Source: Gautieria morchelliformis
Lineage: Eukaryota; Basidiomycota; Agaricomycetes; Gomphales; Gomphaceae
Reading direction: 5' to 3'
Assembly: GCA_015179125.1 (NCBI GenBank)
Contig: WHVA01000100.1
Span: 112,001-176,000 of the forward strand
Length of the DNA: 64,000 nucleotides
The position numbers were made by a program, and so were the translations under genes. Every line of letters begins with the position of its first letter. Position 1 is the stretch's first letter. Below, in pieces: positions 32,065 to 44,500 of the stretch. The notes below the pieces were generated by a model, which saw only the letters and a program-made list of their open reading frames with translations, ran no database searches and was not told the origin of the DNA.

Positions 32065-33881
32065 TCAACGATTATGCTTGAAGATCCGTTCCATATCCAT
32101 TTCAGAGAATCCCGAGAATCCCCATGATCCCTCTCTTTCCAATCGGGCGAGCTTACCTTTCCAGTCACACACTGCCCAGTAGTGTTCTTCGGCTAGACGC
32201 TGTTTCAGATCGCCATAAATTCCCCTTGGAGAGAGGAGTTCCAAATCACAATGACACTCCCCAGCTTTCGTCGGGACAGCACGCAAGTGCCAAACCATCA
32301 GCGAGCCAAATACAACTGTCTCCAGCGTTGGACAGCTTGTCTGATAAATATCATGGACAAAGGAGTGCTGCTCTCCCGGTGAAATCCAGCATGTATGATG
32401 ATGGTCGTGTCGACTGTGTAGCACTAGGGATTTCAATGAGTTGAAATGTGAGTGCTTTTCCAATATTGTTGAATAATGCATTGATTTGTCCATCCCCAAC
32501 TCGAAACTGTAAAATGCTAATTTTAACCAGCCAACAAAGCGAAGTATAATGGCTGCATACGTAACGGAACTCACGGAACTTTAGGTCAAGTTGCAGGTAA
32601 ACAAGGTTTGGAAAACAAAAACCAAGTTTTGGCACTCATGGGCATGAAAAGATCATGTACATCCCCGCTTACACTTTCCAAGTCTGTCCAGACATTATGC
32701 ATCTCTAAATCGGAATTGTGGATATTGCGGGATACCGAGTGAGTGTGAGGGAACACCGTCAATTCATATATAGAGGGTAAGAAGGTAGTGGAAGTAGTAT
32801 CACATGGAAGATGACAGTCCAAGGCGAGCTTTGTGACAGGACGGGTGTGGATGACCTTGGGAACCAAGGGGAACGGTCCACTAAACGACCGCAGATCAGG
32901 TAAGTCATCCGGATCAAGATCAAGATTTAGGTAGAAGTTTTGATTATTGACTGCATCAAAATATACCGTAAGATCTTGGAGAGCAGCATGTCCTTTGATA
33001 AACCGGTGAAAAGCGTTTGGAGGGGTGTCCGAGAAGTTACCGCTGAGCGAGATAAGCTGAGGTGTAATATGAGGAAGTAACCGATGGAGCCATATATTAT
33101 CATCAATGACCATGGATCGCAGTTTTGTTGCACCTACAAGGATACATAATGCATCCTGAAACAATTGATCCACGCCTCGCTCGATGGTGAGTTGACGTAA
33201 GGCGGGAAAAGGTATTTCGTGCGGCCCAAACACAGGTCCCTTTGCTTGAGCAATGCCCACATAAATGTAGTTGATTACCAATTGTTCCAAAGCTTGGAGT
33301 CTCCCGATGGATTGCAGCAGCAAAGGAGAAAGGAATATATCCCGCAAAGTTAGTACGGCCAGGTTGTCGAGCCTCGACAATGTGGGGATGAACTGTGACA
33401 TGAAATTGCCAAATGTCTAAGCAAAACCATTAGGATGGTTGCAGTATATCAAGTAGATCAACAGTACCCAGTGTTGTAGTTTGCACTCCTTAATACGAGT
33501 CCGCAGCATTTCCACTGGCTGAAGCTTTGCCAGAATGCCCTTACAGCAAGCCTCTGTTTTCATCTCTGAGTTGAGCCTATCAAGGTCTAGGCTGCGCCAC
33601 ATTTCATAACTGGCGTAGTAAGCAAAGTATCTGCAAACGAGAGCCAGACGCGCCAGAGTCGCGGTATAAAATGCTAGATTGGTGTCAGGATCAGAAAAGG
33701 GCTTTAACCACTCGAAAATTTCCTGATAAACATCCAATGGGATATGTGAGCGGAGCGTGCGATTGGGACCTGGAAGTTGAGTGGCCGGCGTGAGCTCGAT
33801 CTACTCGTACTTCGAATTCTAAGACTCACATTGCCAAGGCAACACTGCGCCAGCAAAGCCTCCACGACCCATCGGTAGCAT
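32065..33881 (-). pseudogene. F-box/LRR-like gene 4, one frameshift
   Basis: Exon 1 is 33881-33830 (MLPMGRGGFAGAVLPWQ; ATG 33872 is an alternative), intron 33829-33770, then exon 2 with the F-box-like SHIPLDVYQEIFEWLKP and LARLALVCRYFAYYASYEMW. A 50-bp intron after LQHW (GTACTG..GCTTAG) leads to MSQFIPTLSRLDNLAVLTLR and the leucine-rich region. Near 32635 the frame changes: the family sequence LGFCFPNLVYLQLDL is out of phase with the preceding DVHDLFMPMSAK. After a further intron of about 57 bp (GTGAGTTCC..AAATTAG) the last exon continues to FSEMDMERIFKHNR, stop at 32065. One small indel therefore breaks an otherwise complete gene. Confidence 0.78.
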
Positions 33882-35851
33882 CTTGTTTTGTGATAATAGT
33901 GAGTCTTCGCTGAGGTATTGACTATTGAAGCAGACAGGAGGACAAGGACAAAACCTTTGCCGGTGACCTGTTTGTCACGCCTTTTGGTTTGAAGAGTGCA
34001 TGGTAGTCACACCTGCGTTCTCTTATGGCAGCCACGCACTGATCCTGCCGCTCTTCACACATATGCACATGCCCCATCCCGCTCATGATAGTCCAGCGTC
34101 GTGCGCCTTCGTTTTCGTACAGCGAGCTGTTTACTGTAAAGGCATGGTCAGTTTTCTGTACACGTGTAGGCCCGGGCGAAGGTAACATTCAAGTAGGCGA
34201 TGTAGCCAGAGGTGTAGTTGTAAATGGGAGTACGGAGGGCGGGCCCAAGGCTGATGGAGGCTGATGGGAGGATGTGAGGAGCTGGGGGAGGATGGCAGAG
34301 TCAACGACAGCGACCGCCAACGAGCAGAGCGCGTCCTTGTACAGAAGGTGAAGTACAGGTCAGTTTACTGACACAGGTAGGGTGTATGTGTCGATGATGG
34401 GCGTTGCGAAGCGGTGGGGACAGCCCAGGGTGCGTGAGGCCGAGTGCCACTGCAGTCCGATAGCGAAGACGGACGATCGAGCAGCCACAACTCCCGAGGT
34501 GCACGTGCAGCGGGAAGCTGACCGTGACCACAAGAGCCGGACTGGATCGTACTACATGGGATGTGCCAGTGAGCAAGAGAGTCCGTCTGCAGCGCATGGG
34601 GTCTGCATGCAGCTAGTTGTGCCTTAAATAATAATCATCGCTGCAAAAATAAACATTCTGTGCTTTGCATCCTTGTATAAACTATAAATGTGCCTGTACA
34701 TAAAGTAACAGCTCAGCCCCGCCGCTTGCGCTGCCTGACGCATGTGCACCTCAACCAGAAAAACTAGCCGGTCGTATACTCGAACGAATCAAACTCACCA
34801 GCTCAGTACCAAGCCCCGTCTCCCCTCAGAAAATATCTATAGAAGCATGTTGCCCTAGTTGGCCGGCAGCCGAGCCATCCCTATCCTATCGAACAACGTT
34901 TATCATCATGCAAGATCTTCACTAGTAAGCGGGAACACCTGTTGTCACCTTGGACTGTGACTCGGATCATTGTTATTATAAGTATCGAAAGATCATAGTG
35001 GTATTGACTTGAGGAGTTTTCAGCCTGAGCCGGGGTGTTTGAAATTACAATTGATTCATCCACGGCTGCAGTTTGATGAGCTTGGCATTTATGTAAATGT
35101 AACACGCTCAAAATATCTGCTTGGAAGATGAAGACCCGAAATTATTATGATCTTTGACTTCATAGAACTGCTCATCAAATCTATTGTTACCTGGAGATTG
35201 TAGCTGGTAGTGTCGGAACAATGACTTCAATGCCTGAAACGGTGACTCCTGCAGGTGCAGGCGACGATCAACCCTTGATTCAGCTTCGACGGCTTATGGG
35301 TAGTCGCGCCGAGGCCATATCTCGCCGCAGCTGATGTGCCCTCGAATGCCACCGATTCCTCTCACCGACACACGTCGGAACACGCAGCACTACCCCTACG
35401 CCACATTTGAAACCCATACCTGCTCCAAACACCCCTCTCGCGCGGCTTCCAAGCATATACCTCGCACAGGATGGAACTCTTTCTGCCACGGTTATGTACC
35501 AGCTTGGGGGGCTACAGTAGGATGGTGTATGCATGGAATAGGTATGTGGCCTCGAGATGTAGTTGACGGTGGGTCTCGACATCGTTTGGCGATTGCCTTT
35601 TCTCCATTCGTTACCTTCGCTCTAGCAGAGTACGTTTCTGCGTTTTTCAATGCAGTCTTGCGATGTGATGCTTGGGGTCGCGATCGTTCGATCGTTCTTC
35701 TTGCCATTGTCCACAAAGTGTAAATTCCCTTCATTAATACATTTCGCCAAATATTTTCATTGTACCGCTGGAAAATTCAGTATGATTATAGCACAACAAA
35801 TGGGCCACTGGAAACAAAATCGGCAACAGCGGGTAGGTTAGTAGTGGATGG
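33882..35851. other. Intergenic region, nothing recognised
   Basis: Nearly 2 kb separates genes 4 and 5. Open frames here are short and overlap on both strands without conserved-looking protein sequence. It is a candidate place for regulatory DNA, but I see no specific site. Confidence 0.4.
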
Positions 35852-37751
35852 TTACCTCGATGAATCAGCGACATCAGTGGGATGACAGGGAGTTAAATGA
35901 TCATGCTTGAAGATTCTCTCCATGTCGATTCCCCGTAATCCTGATCGTCTCTCATTCACAACACAGGCAATCTTGCCTTTCCAGTCACGCACACGCTGAG
36001 GATCCTTCTCTTGCGCCAACACTCGCAGCTGTTGACGAATCATCCCTGGTGAGAGCAATTCAAGCTCACATTGACATTCCCCAATTCCCATTGGGGGTGT
36101 GTGCAAATGCCAAACCATCAGCGGACCAAATACGATGGTTTTAAGCGTTGGACAGCTCTCCTGAAAAACGCTGTGGACATAATTGTGCTGGTCTCCAGGT
36201 GAGAGACTCCACGATGGAGTGTCCAAATCATGGGCTAGCGTAAGGCACTTCAGCCATTTGAAATGCCTGAGTATTGTTCCGAGGTTCCCTAAATGTACAT
36301 TAGGCGGCTCCCCTGAATCAGACTAAAATACTCATTCAGCCAGGATAAGCAAAGCATAATTACTGCGTACTGGAGTCGCCATCTGTAATTCAAGTTGCAA
36401 ATGAACGAGATTCGGGAAACATAACCCGAGATTTGGTCCCCAGGTTGCTTCAGCATTAATAGGCACGGCCAGTTCTTGTATTCCTCCGCCTATAGGCTTC
36501 AGTTCTGTCCATACATCATGATGATCATGTATGTCTAAATAATCACGGTCTGGGTCATCGGTTGTCGAATGGATGTGAGGGAATACGGTCAATCCATAGA
36601 GAGAGGGTAAAATATGCATTAGCTCGAGAATATGACAGTCTAACGCAAGCTTTGTAACAGGTCGGGCGTGAATGAACTGGGGGGAGAGTGTGAAGGGGCC
36701 GCTAAAGGAGCGGAGATCAGGCAAGTCGCCTGGATCAAGATAAAGTGACGCATAGGTGTATCCAAGGGAAAGCTCGTGCACTATGGAGCCTGTTCTCTTA
36801 TCGAGATAAGTGTCATATTCCTGGAAGTATACGGTAAGATCTTGTAGGGCAACATGTTCTTTGATAAATGGAAGAAAGTTATCCATTGATATACTCGAGA
36901 AGTTGCCGCTGAGAGAAATGAGTTGTGGGGTGATACGAGGAAGGAAGCAACGGAGCCATTGGCTGTCAGCGATGGCCAATGACCGGAGCGTTGCTGCACC
37001 AGCAAGGTCACAGAAAGCGTCCCTGAATACATCATTCACGTTTGGGTTGGTGGCCACAACGGTGAGATGACACAGTGCGGGAAAAGGTGTTTCATGGATT
37101 CCAAATATAGATTCCGTTCCGGAGCAGCTATCATCATCCACACAACACAAGGAAATTACCAACCGGCGCAATGCTCCCAGTCCACTGATGGATTGCAATA
37201 GGACACGGGAAATGGGAATCCTGGCCAATGTAAGATCCTCCAGGTTGTCAAACTTTAATAATGCGAGGGGAAGACGCGGTGAGAAGGTCTCAGCCATTCG
37301 ACCAACACTGTGAGAACGGTTGTAATCGAAAGGGGCCCAATTAAGTACTTTGCACTCCTTAACGTGAAGCCGCAGCGATTCCATTGGTTGAAGGCGTTGG
37401 ATAACTCCAGTACACCAAGCCTCTGTTAGCATCCGTGGCCTTGAATCATCTGTCATGCCCCCATCAAAGTCTAGGTGGTGGCACATTTGGCGAGTGGCGT
37501 AGTAAGAAAAGTACCGACAGACAAGGGCTAGACGCGACAAAGTCTTGCGGTATAATCGCATAATCGTGTCCCGGTTAACAGCCGGCTTTAACCAGGCAAA
37601 AATGTCCTCGTAAATTTCAACTGGGATGTGTGATCCCAAGGCACGATTAGGACCTTGAGTCCAGTTACACAATTCAGTTATACTTACTGCAAATGGTAAG
37701 GTACTCACATTGCCAGGTCAAGCCTGCGCCTGAATATGCACCATGCACCAT
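35852..37751 (-). CDS. F-box/LRR-like protein gene 5, apparently intact
   Basis: Exons 37751-37709, 37653-36371 and 36322-35852 join in phase through 55- and 48-bp introns, predicting about 598 residues. The start MVHGAYSGAGLTWQCPN parallels genes 3 and 4. The F-box-like part is SHIPVEIYEDIFAWLKP ... LALVCRYFSYYATRQM, followed by leucine-rich segments (FDNLEDLTLARIPISRVLLQ, LISLSGNFSSISMDNFLPFI, LPDLRSFSGPF) and the family end ESCPTLKTIVFGPLMVWHLH and GECQCELELLSPGM. The intron found after ..W in genes 2-4 is not clearly present; the homologous sequence stays open and may be translated. A Helitron ends 89 bp upstream of the start codon, so its promoter has been displaced. Likely role: substrate adaptor of an SCF ligase; substrate unknown. 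Confidence 0.8.
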
Positions 37752-37934
37752 CGACTGTGGCAGGGTTCTTTCTGGAGAGTCCATGTGTGTCACGGTCACT
37801 CGCTGTCACAGGCCAGTCGCTGAAAGCTAAGATAGCAGTACTAGAGGCCGGCGTTGCCGGCGAGGCCCTTGTCGAAGTCGAAGGAGCACAGCGTTTTATT
37901 CTTACGGTGGCGGAGTTTATTCGTTAGTCGTCGT

Positions 37935-40900
37935 ACAGTTGCGGACAATCAAACTCAGTTAATTTGGAGACCCCATTTATGCACACTGCTACAAACATCC
38001 AGAATAGTCAAAAACTGCGAAAACATGTATATTACACCTTTATGAACATACTTCTACGAGCCGATTTCCTTATTTCAAAAATTTTTGGGCTGACAACGCT
38101 GAAAATTTGGCCACCCTGCAAAAAATTCGGGAAAAATATGAAAAAATGCGCAATCGACAGCTCTCAATGAGCTGAACATGATTACGTTTGCCAAATTAAG
38201 TTCAGGCTAACCGTTGTGGCGCCAGAAAAAAAGGAAAACCAAGTGGGACCCTCTTCAATGGCTCGCGGACGGCGTCCAAAACATACCCAAAACACTACTG
38301 GCCTTCGAAATCAGGCGAACCAGTCAAACGTTCAACAGTTACCAAATGTGGAACTGCTCACGAATGACACAGAGCCCACGCCGACACCGGTTAATCCCTA
38401 TGAGAACAGCAACCCAAGCATATGTGACATACCTGAAGGAGAATTAGGGCTGCATTTTGACAGCACCAAGTTTAGGATTGATGATGATGATGCTGGCATG
38501 GAATCAGATATGGAAATTGAAGAAGCGTCATTGTGTGGGGATTGGGGGACAAAAATCTGCAGGAAAGCTTAATTGCATTGGCTGTGAATCAAGGTGATGA
38601 TCCCTTGGATGAAGATTGGGTTCCTTATGAGTTGAGGAAAAGCAAAAAATGAGAATGGGTGAGTCTCTGCAAAGGTTGACCATGCACCATTCCAAGCTGA
38701 CTGTGACAGAGTGGCCCAAAGGGTACGCAAAAGGCCCCTAATGTAATGAGTAAATCAAAGCGCACCCAACGCCGTTACCGTAACGCAAACCAGAATCAGA
38801 TGACGTTGGATGCTTTCATATCCACTGTGCAAACCTGCACTCTACCAGCTCGCGTTCGCAAATTGCCTGCCAAGCATTGTGTCACCTGTTCCAAGCCAGT
38901 GACAATCCGGCAAGAAAGTCTCGAGGTGGAGATCCCACCAGCCATTTGGGAAGAAAGCGTTGACATCGAGGTCCCGCCAGTGCCGGCTCATCAGGAAAGC
39001 ATGGATCTTGAGATACATCCGGCATTCCACGAAGCTGAAATGGAGGAGACTGGTTGGGAGGATGATATTGAGGAGTGTGTGCATGGAGGTGCAGCCAATA
39101 TTCAGGGCTGGAAAGAACTGCGTGAGCAGATAAAAAAGGACTTGAAGGAGGGGAGGAACATTTTACCTATCACAAGGGTCAATCAGCTTCTTATTCTCCA
39201 GAACTTCGCAACCCTCCAGCTCAAAGGATATGGCAAAATCAAAGCAAGTCTTGAGGTTTCTCAACAGTGGCATGAGGGGACGGGAGAGCACTTTGCACGA
39301 AAAGTCCGGGCACTTGCACGTCATTACCAAGTTTTTGAACAGTTGCCTGTGGAGAAACGTGGCGGAGCGAAGATGGCACGTAGCCTCCTACTTGATGAGC
39401 GAGTCAAAACTGCAGTGCGAGCATGTCTCACCTCACAGAAAGCAGGCGAAGTCACGCCTTGCAAGTTTCAGCATGCAATTAACAAAGAAATCCTTCCGGC
39501 CCTGTCAATCTCGTTGAAGCAGCCACTTTGTGAGCGAACTGCATGGCGTTGGCTTCTGAGACTCGGATGGTGTTTGAGGACACTAAAAAAAGGTGTATAT
39601 ATGGATGGGCACGAAAGAGAAGATGTTGTCAAGTACTGTAACGAGCTCTTCCTTCCAGCCATGGCCAAATTCGAGGAGCAGATGACAAAATTTGAGGGTC
39701 CAGAACTGAGAAAGGTGGCACCAACGTTGAGAGAGGATGAGAAAGAGATCATACCTCAATTTCACGATGAAAGCTGCCTCTCGGTCAACGATTACAAAGC
39801 GCGGGCATGGTTGGGACTGAATCAGACCATCTTACAAAAGAAAGGCCGAGGCCGTCTTATTCATGTCTCCGAATTCATCAACCCAATCACGGGTCATCTT
39901 GTTCTTCATGATGCAGAAGGACACATTGTGGATGAAGCTTGGAAAATCATCTACCCTGGATCCAATGGCAATGCATGGTGGGATACAGAACAGCTGCTTA
40001 CTCAAGTGAAACATGCGATCCAGGTGTTCGAGAAAGCGCACCTGAATTGTGTTGCACTCTTTATTTTCGATCAGTCATCGGCTCACGCGTCACTGGGTCC
40101 AGACGCACTCAAAGCTTTGGACATGAATAAGTCAGATGGTGGGAAGCAGCGTAGACAGCGTGACACGGTCATCCCCGAATCCAATCCAGCTGCGGAGCAT
40201 CGAGGAAAGCTACAGAAGATGACACTTCCAGATGGCAGACCAAAAGGTTTGGAACGTGTTCTTACAGAACGTGGTTTTGATGTTCGTAAGATGCGTGCCA
40301 AGTGTGCACCAGTATGCCCATTCGAAAATACTCATTGCTGCATGGGCCGCCTCCTCAGCAAACAGGATGATTTCACGAATCAAGAGTCTATGCTTGAGGC
40401 TCTTATCAAGAAAGCCGGGCATGAATGCATCTTCCTGCCCAAGTTCCACTGTGAGCTCAATCCAATCGAGATGGTAAGTTCGAGGTTGCATAGTAATTTT
40501 ATTAAGTCTGACTATGGTGAACTACAGTACTGGGGATGGGTCAAGTATCGTTATCGGGAGGTACCCAAGCAAACCTTCGCAGAAGCGAAGGAGATCGCGT
40601 TGCAATATCTTAATGCATGCCCTACTGATGTGATCCAGCGGTTTATCAATCGGTCCTGGCGGTTCATGAGTGCATACCGAATGGGGCTTACTGGTAACGC
40701 TGCCGCATGGGCCGTCAGGAAGCAAAAACAACATCGGCAGGTTTCAAACAGGGCAATGATGTCAATTGATGCTGTTCTGAACCCGGTTTAGCATACATAT
40801 TTTTCAAATTTTTGGTCCAAAAATTTTGGCCACCCTCAAAAGTTACAGGAAAAATACAAAAGTTGTGTTTTCTGATGTATTTTGACCCGCTGAATCCAAT

Positions 40901-40974
40901 TCTGAACTCAGTTTGTCCAAAAAAATTCCCAATCACGAGATAATAAATTGGTGGACTTTGATTGTCCGCAACTG
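37935..40974 (+). mobile_element. Tc1/mariner-like DNA transposon
   Basis: 3040 bp with perfect 18-bp terminal inverted repeats CAGTTGCGGACAATCAAA, partly extended inwards, and a TA target duplication (37933-37934 and 40975-40976). A direct subterminal repeat containing TTGGCCACCC and GGAAAAATA occurs near 38108 and 40831. It encodes one transposase. It is inserted 94 bp from the 3' end of Helitron H1. The perfect inverted repeats suggest a fairly recent insertion, later than the Helitron. Confidence 0.92.
38746..40791 (+). CDS. DDE transposase of the Tc1/mariner-like element
   Basis: 681-codon frame. Candidate catalytic residues are D341 (FHDES), D442 (FIFDQSSAHA) and E575 (CELNPIEM), matching the DDE order of the IS630/Tc1/mariner group, though the second spacing (about 132 residues) is far above the usual 34-39. 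Codons 577-594 look like a stop-free intron (GTAAGT at 40474 to CTACAG at 40527); removing it joins NPIEM to YWGWVKYRYREV. The natural N-terminus probably starts upstream at 38216 or 38258 (MARGRRPKHTQNTTGLRNQ), but that part has a frameshift near 38546, in GGGGG, and a TGA at 38650, with a likely intron at 38659-38709. So the N-terminal region is broken while the catalytic part is open. Confidence 0.85.
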   Translation: MSKSKRTQRRYRNANQNQMTLDAFISTVQTCTLPARVRKLPAKHCVTCSKPVTIRQESLEVEIPPAIWEESVDIEVPPVPAHQESMDLEIHPAFHEAEMEETGWEDDIEECVHGGAANIQGWKELREQIKKDLKEGRNILPITRVNQLLILQNFATLQLKGYGKIKASLEVSQQWHEGTGEHFARKVRALARHYQVFEQLPVEKRGGAKMARSLLLDERVKTAVRACLTSQKAGEVTPCKFQHAINKEILPALSISLKQPLCERTAWRWLLRLGWCLRTLKKGVYMDGHEREDVVKYCNELFLPAMAKFEEQMTKFEGPELRKVAPTLREDEKEIIPQFHDESCLSVNDYKARAWLGLNQTILQKKGRGRLIHVSEFINPITGHLVLHDAEGHIVDEAWKIIYPGSNGNAWWDTEQLLTQVKHAIQVFEKAHLNCVALFIFDQSSAHASLGPDALKALDMNKSDGGKQRRQRDTVIPESNPAAEHRGKLQKMTLPDGRPKGLERVLTERGFDVRKMRAKCAPVCPFENTHCCMGRLLSKQDDFTNQESMLEALIKKAGHECIFLPKFHCELNPIEMVSSRLHSNFIKSDYGELQYWGWVKYRYREVPKQTFAEAKEIALQYLNACPTDVIQRFINRSWRFMSAYRMGLTGNAAAWAVRKQKQHRQVSNRAMMSIDAVLNPV

Positions 40975-41525
40975 TACTTATGCGTCTTAGGTAAGGGAGT
41001 AGTAATCGTCATGGCCGACGTCATGATTTAGATTTCGAGTATTATCAAGTATAAGTTCGTCGTCTTTATGCCCCCATCATCTGCGGAAATGGTGCCCGTT
41101 GTTTTCGTTGAGTGGCAACGTAGAGGGACATCTGTTGTGAGTTTATGTGGTGGGGTGTTGTTTGTAGAGCTGATTTGTCGTTCAGGTGCAGATTTGGTCG
41201 TTGACGCGTCGGAACCTGGTGATGTATAGGGCTATTCCGATGTCGTCAGCAGGGCGAGTGGTAAAGGCGAGGTTGTAGCTAAGGAAACGTCGAGCGGAAA
41301 GTTCGCGAGTACTTTGCAAGCAACCGTCGTCTACTTCACACCTCACGATGGCTATTTTAGCATTTTGTTGTCGGATGCGTGAGGGCGTTCAGCACTGGCT
41401 GTTCTGTAAAACAGATGTGAGGAATTATTACAGGAGGGTGAAGATACTGCGCAGGAAAGATTACCGGGGAGAATTGTATAAATCGATGCTGTTTCGAGTA
41501 TTTGAACGTGATAATTCTCACCTGT

Positions 41526-44500
41526 TTACCATCGACCTAAATTATATATTTTGGTTGTCTTGTTGTTGAGAATTTCTAACCGTTTGTTGCACTGGGCAAG
41601 TTCGTCGTCGGGATGTCGTGTGAAAACGTTAGTATTGAAGTCTCGTAAGAATCTGATCATTTCTCGACTTCTCCCTCGTGATATCGCGACGTAGGCATTG
41701 GAACACATTTAAGCCACCAGTGGGGGGGTTACCTATGTCAACGATGACCGGTTGCAGAGTTTGGCCCTGAGCTTTGTAATCGGTGAAGGCGTACACCGGC
41801 GTCAGGGACAATTGCTTTCTGTATACAGTGGATCTCCTCCCATTGCGGTAAGTTATCTGCATACCTTTCTTCGAAGGTTCGAGGGGGATTACGCCAGATG
41901 TTAAACCTTTCAGGTTGTTCAAGGGGGTGTTGTTAGGACGAAAGAGGACAAGGGCAGGAGGATATTGCAACTGGACGATGTTATCCGTGGTTGGAAGGCA
42001 TGTAAGGTTTTCGTGTGGATCTAGATATATCTTTTTGACGGTCCCCTGTGTTCCGTTGGCAAGGTCGGTGGACACTACGAAGTTCCAGGTGAGCATAACA
42101 CGCATTCCTTCTGCAATTTTTACTGAGCGTTCCAAACGATCTTTTCCTTCCGATGCGGCCACAAGTAATTTTTGCTCAAGGGAAAGTCCATCGTTGTTGA
42201 CACCTACCGTGTCTTCAGCAGGTGAGATAAACATAGGTTTGGCTGATCTTCTGCAGTGTTCACGCAAACTTGCGTCGTTCCATTCCATGCGCACACCGTG
42301 ACGAGGGGTTACTAAGACGGCGTTGTTCCAGGGTGGACGAGAAAAATCGGGTAGCTGACACTTCTTATTGGTCAGGATGAGTTTTTGGAATTCGTCGATG
42401 TCGCTCTGAGCACGTGCCGTGACGTGATCATTCTAGAATTTCAGCCCAGGTTCCGTCATCAATTCTCTTTTGTTCTTTTAAAAGAACCACCGTCTGGAAT
42501 TGATGGAAGATGTTCTGTCCTATTCCTCCCTAGTAAGTCCTGTTCGCGGGAGTTCGATAAAGTGCGGAAGACGCTCGCATTGGAGGGGGAAATTGGTGAA
42601 AGTCCCCCACTAGGATGATGTTTAGTTTTCCGCCGAAAGGTAAGGTGCACGAACTGTCTTCGCCCTTGGTGAACGACGTTATAGCTGAAAGTAATCCTAG
42701 CTGGTCTGCGATGGCCATGGAGATTTCGTCCAGTAAAAGATACTCCACAGGAGCGATGTTTTCTTGATGTCTTTTCATCGCCTCTTGACTTGGTTGTTTG
42801 TGATAGTTCGGCGAAGATGGCACGTATATTGGCAGAGCACCCCACCAATGCAAGGTGTAGCCCCTGACATTAGACGCTGCGATGCCCGTCATTGCTGCTT
42901 TAGCCAGTTTTCTTCACATCCACGTATGTTGAATAGGCATGTCGCCATGTCTATGACAGTTGATTACCAACACCTCCAGATCCCATCATCAACATTAGTA
43001 GTTGTTCGGGATTTTTTTCCTTGTAGATTTTCTCGTAGGTGACGGTCAATGATGTCGAAACCACGACGTTGATCGGCAGTGAGACGGGAAGTTCCTGGAG
43101 GGTATGTTTCCGTGTTTTGTGACGGTCGAAGGTTTATCGACAGCCCTGGTTCTGTAGATAGGGGCAAACTGCCGCAGCTGGCTTGTGGAGGGAGGGCGGA
43201 ATGTTGGGCAGTATCGTGAGTGGATGTTCGATGTTGAGAATATTGCCTGATCGTAGTTTGCCATTCTGTATTTTTGTTTATTAAGTTTCCATCAGCGAAC
43301 AGGAGTTGGTCGGGTTTTACAGACCACTGGTCGTCGTCGGTAAATATACCAGATTGCACGCCTATGTTAACAGCTTGTCTGCCGTGTAGTATTTCAGGTG
43401 TCGGTACGGCGTCATTAGCGACCTGGTTGACATCGATTGGAGCATTCTGTATGTCGTCCGTTGGATACACGTTGCCCTGTAACAGGTTTTCTCGGTCTTC
43501 TTCGTCATTGAGGTGTGTTTCAGGTGAGTCCTTTTCTTTTGCAGCGGAATTTTCACAAGCATAGTAGAATTGAACATTGTCCAGTAACTGCAACTCCGAG
43601 GGGGGTGCCTTGGCGAGATAGGTATTGAAGGAAGTTTCCCATGTCGATGTACTGTCTAGAAGGTCGGTCACCTGTCGCCACGGTTCAACAGCAGTAAAAC
43701 AGATGCACAGTAGAATTTTCTCGCACGTGTATCATCACGTCGAGGAAGCCGTTGTCCTAGAAAATCAGGCATGGTCTCATGTCCGGGGGCACGGAGAACA
43801 TGAAACCTATTTTGGTATCCATGAGATCCTACCAAGTACGGTATATGTGCATTTGTCGTTTTGCCGGTCTGTTTCATGGAAGTTTTCGGTTCATAAGAAT
43901 CCATGAGAAAATGAAAAAGACCGTATGACTCCAGTTTTTCCCCGCGATTTTTGTAGTCGTTCAGTTGACTTTTGACTTGTAGGTTGTCATCTACGACATG
44001 CAAGATGGTGTCAGGTTCGTCATCGGACTGTCTGTTCCAAGCTCAATTAAAAAAAATTGTCCATTCAGTCAGTATTGTAAAGGTGAGTTGACCAGACGTG
44101 CCTAGAATTGGTTACCTCCCCATCGTCTTTGATAGACGGAAATGATTTCAGTAGCTCAGCAATTGCAGCCGACCAATAGATGGGGATGAAGTTGTGTGAT
44201 ATATATCGATCTCCCCATCCCATAATGTAAGATATGACTTGCTGCAACGACAATTCTGATCTCTGCTCAACGTGTTAACACATTGAGCGATGAGTCGTTT
44301 ATTGGATGACCGGTTAGAGGATGAGCTCGGGGATTTGTCTCAGTTGTAAGCTAATCTTTTCGCCAACAAGGCCGACACGTTACTACTTTTCGCTTGTCTC
44401 TTCACAGCATACTTGGTAGTGTACCAACTGACATCTTTAGTATCCGTTCTGTTGGTCAATAATTTTATATCATTGTTAGCCTGTGTCGCCAACAAAACGA

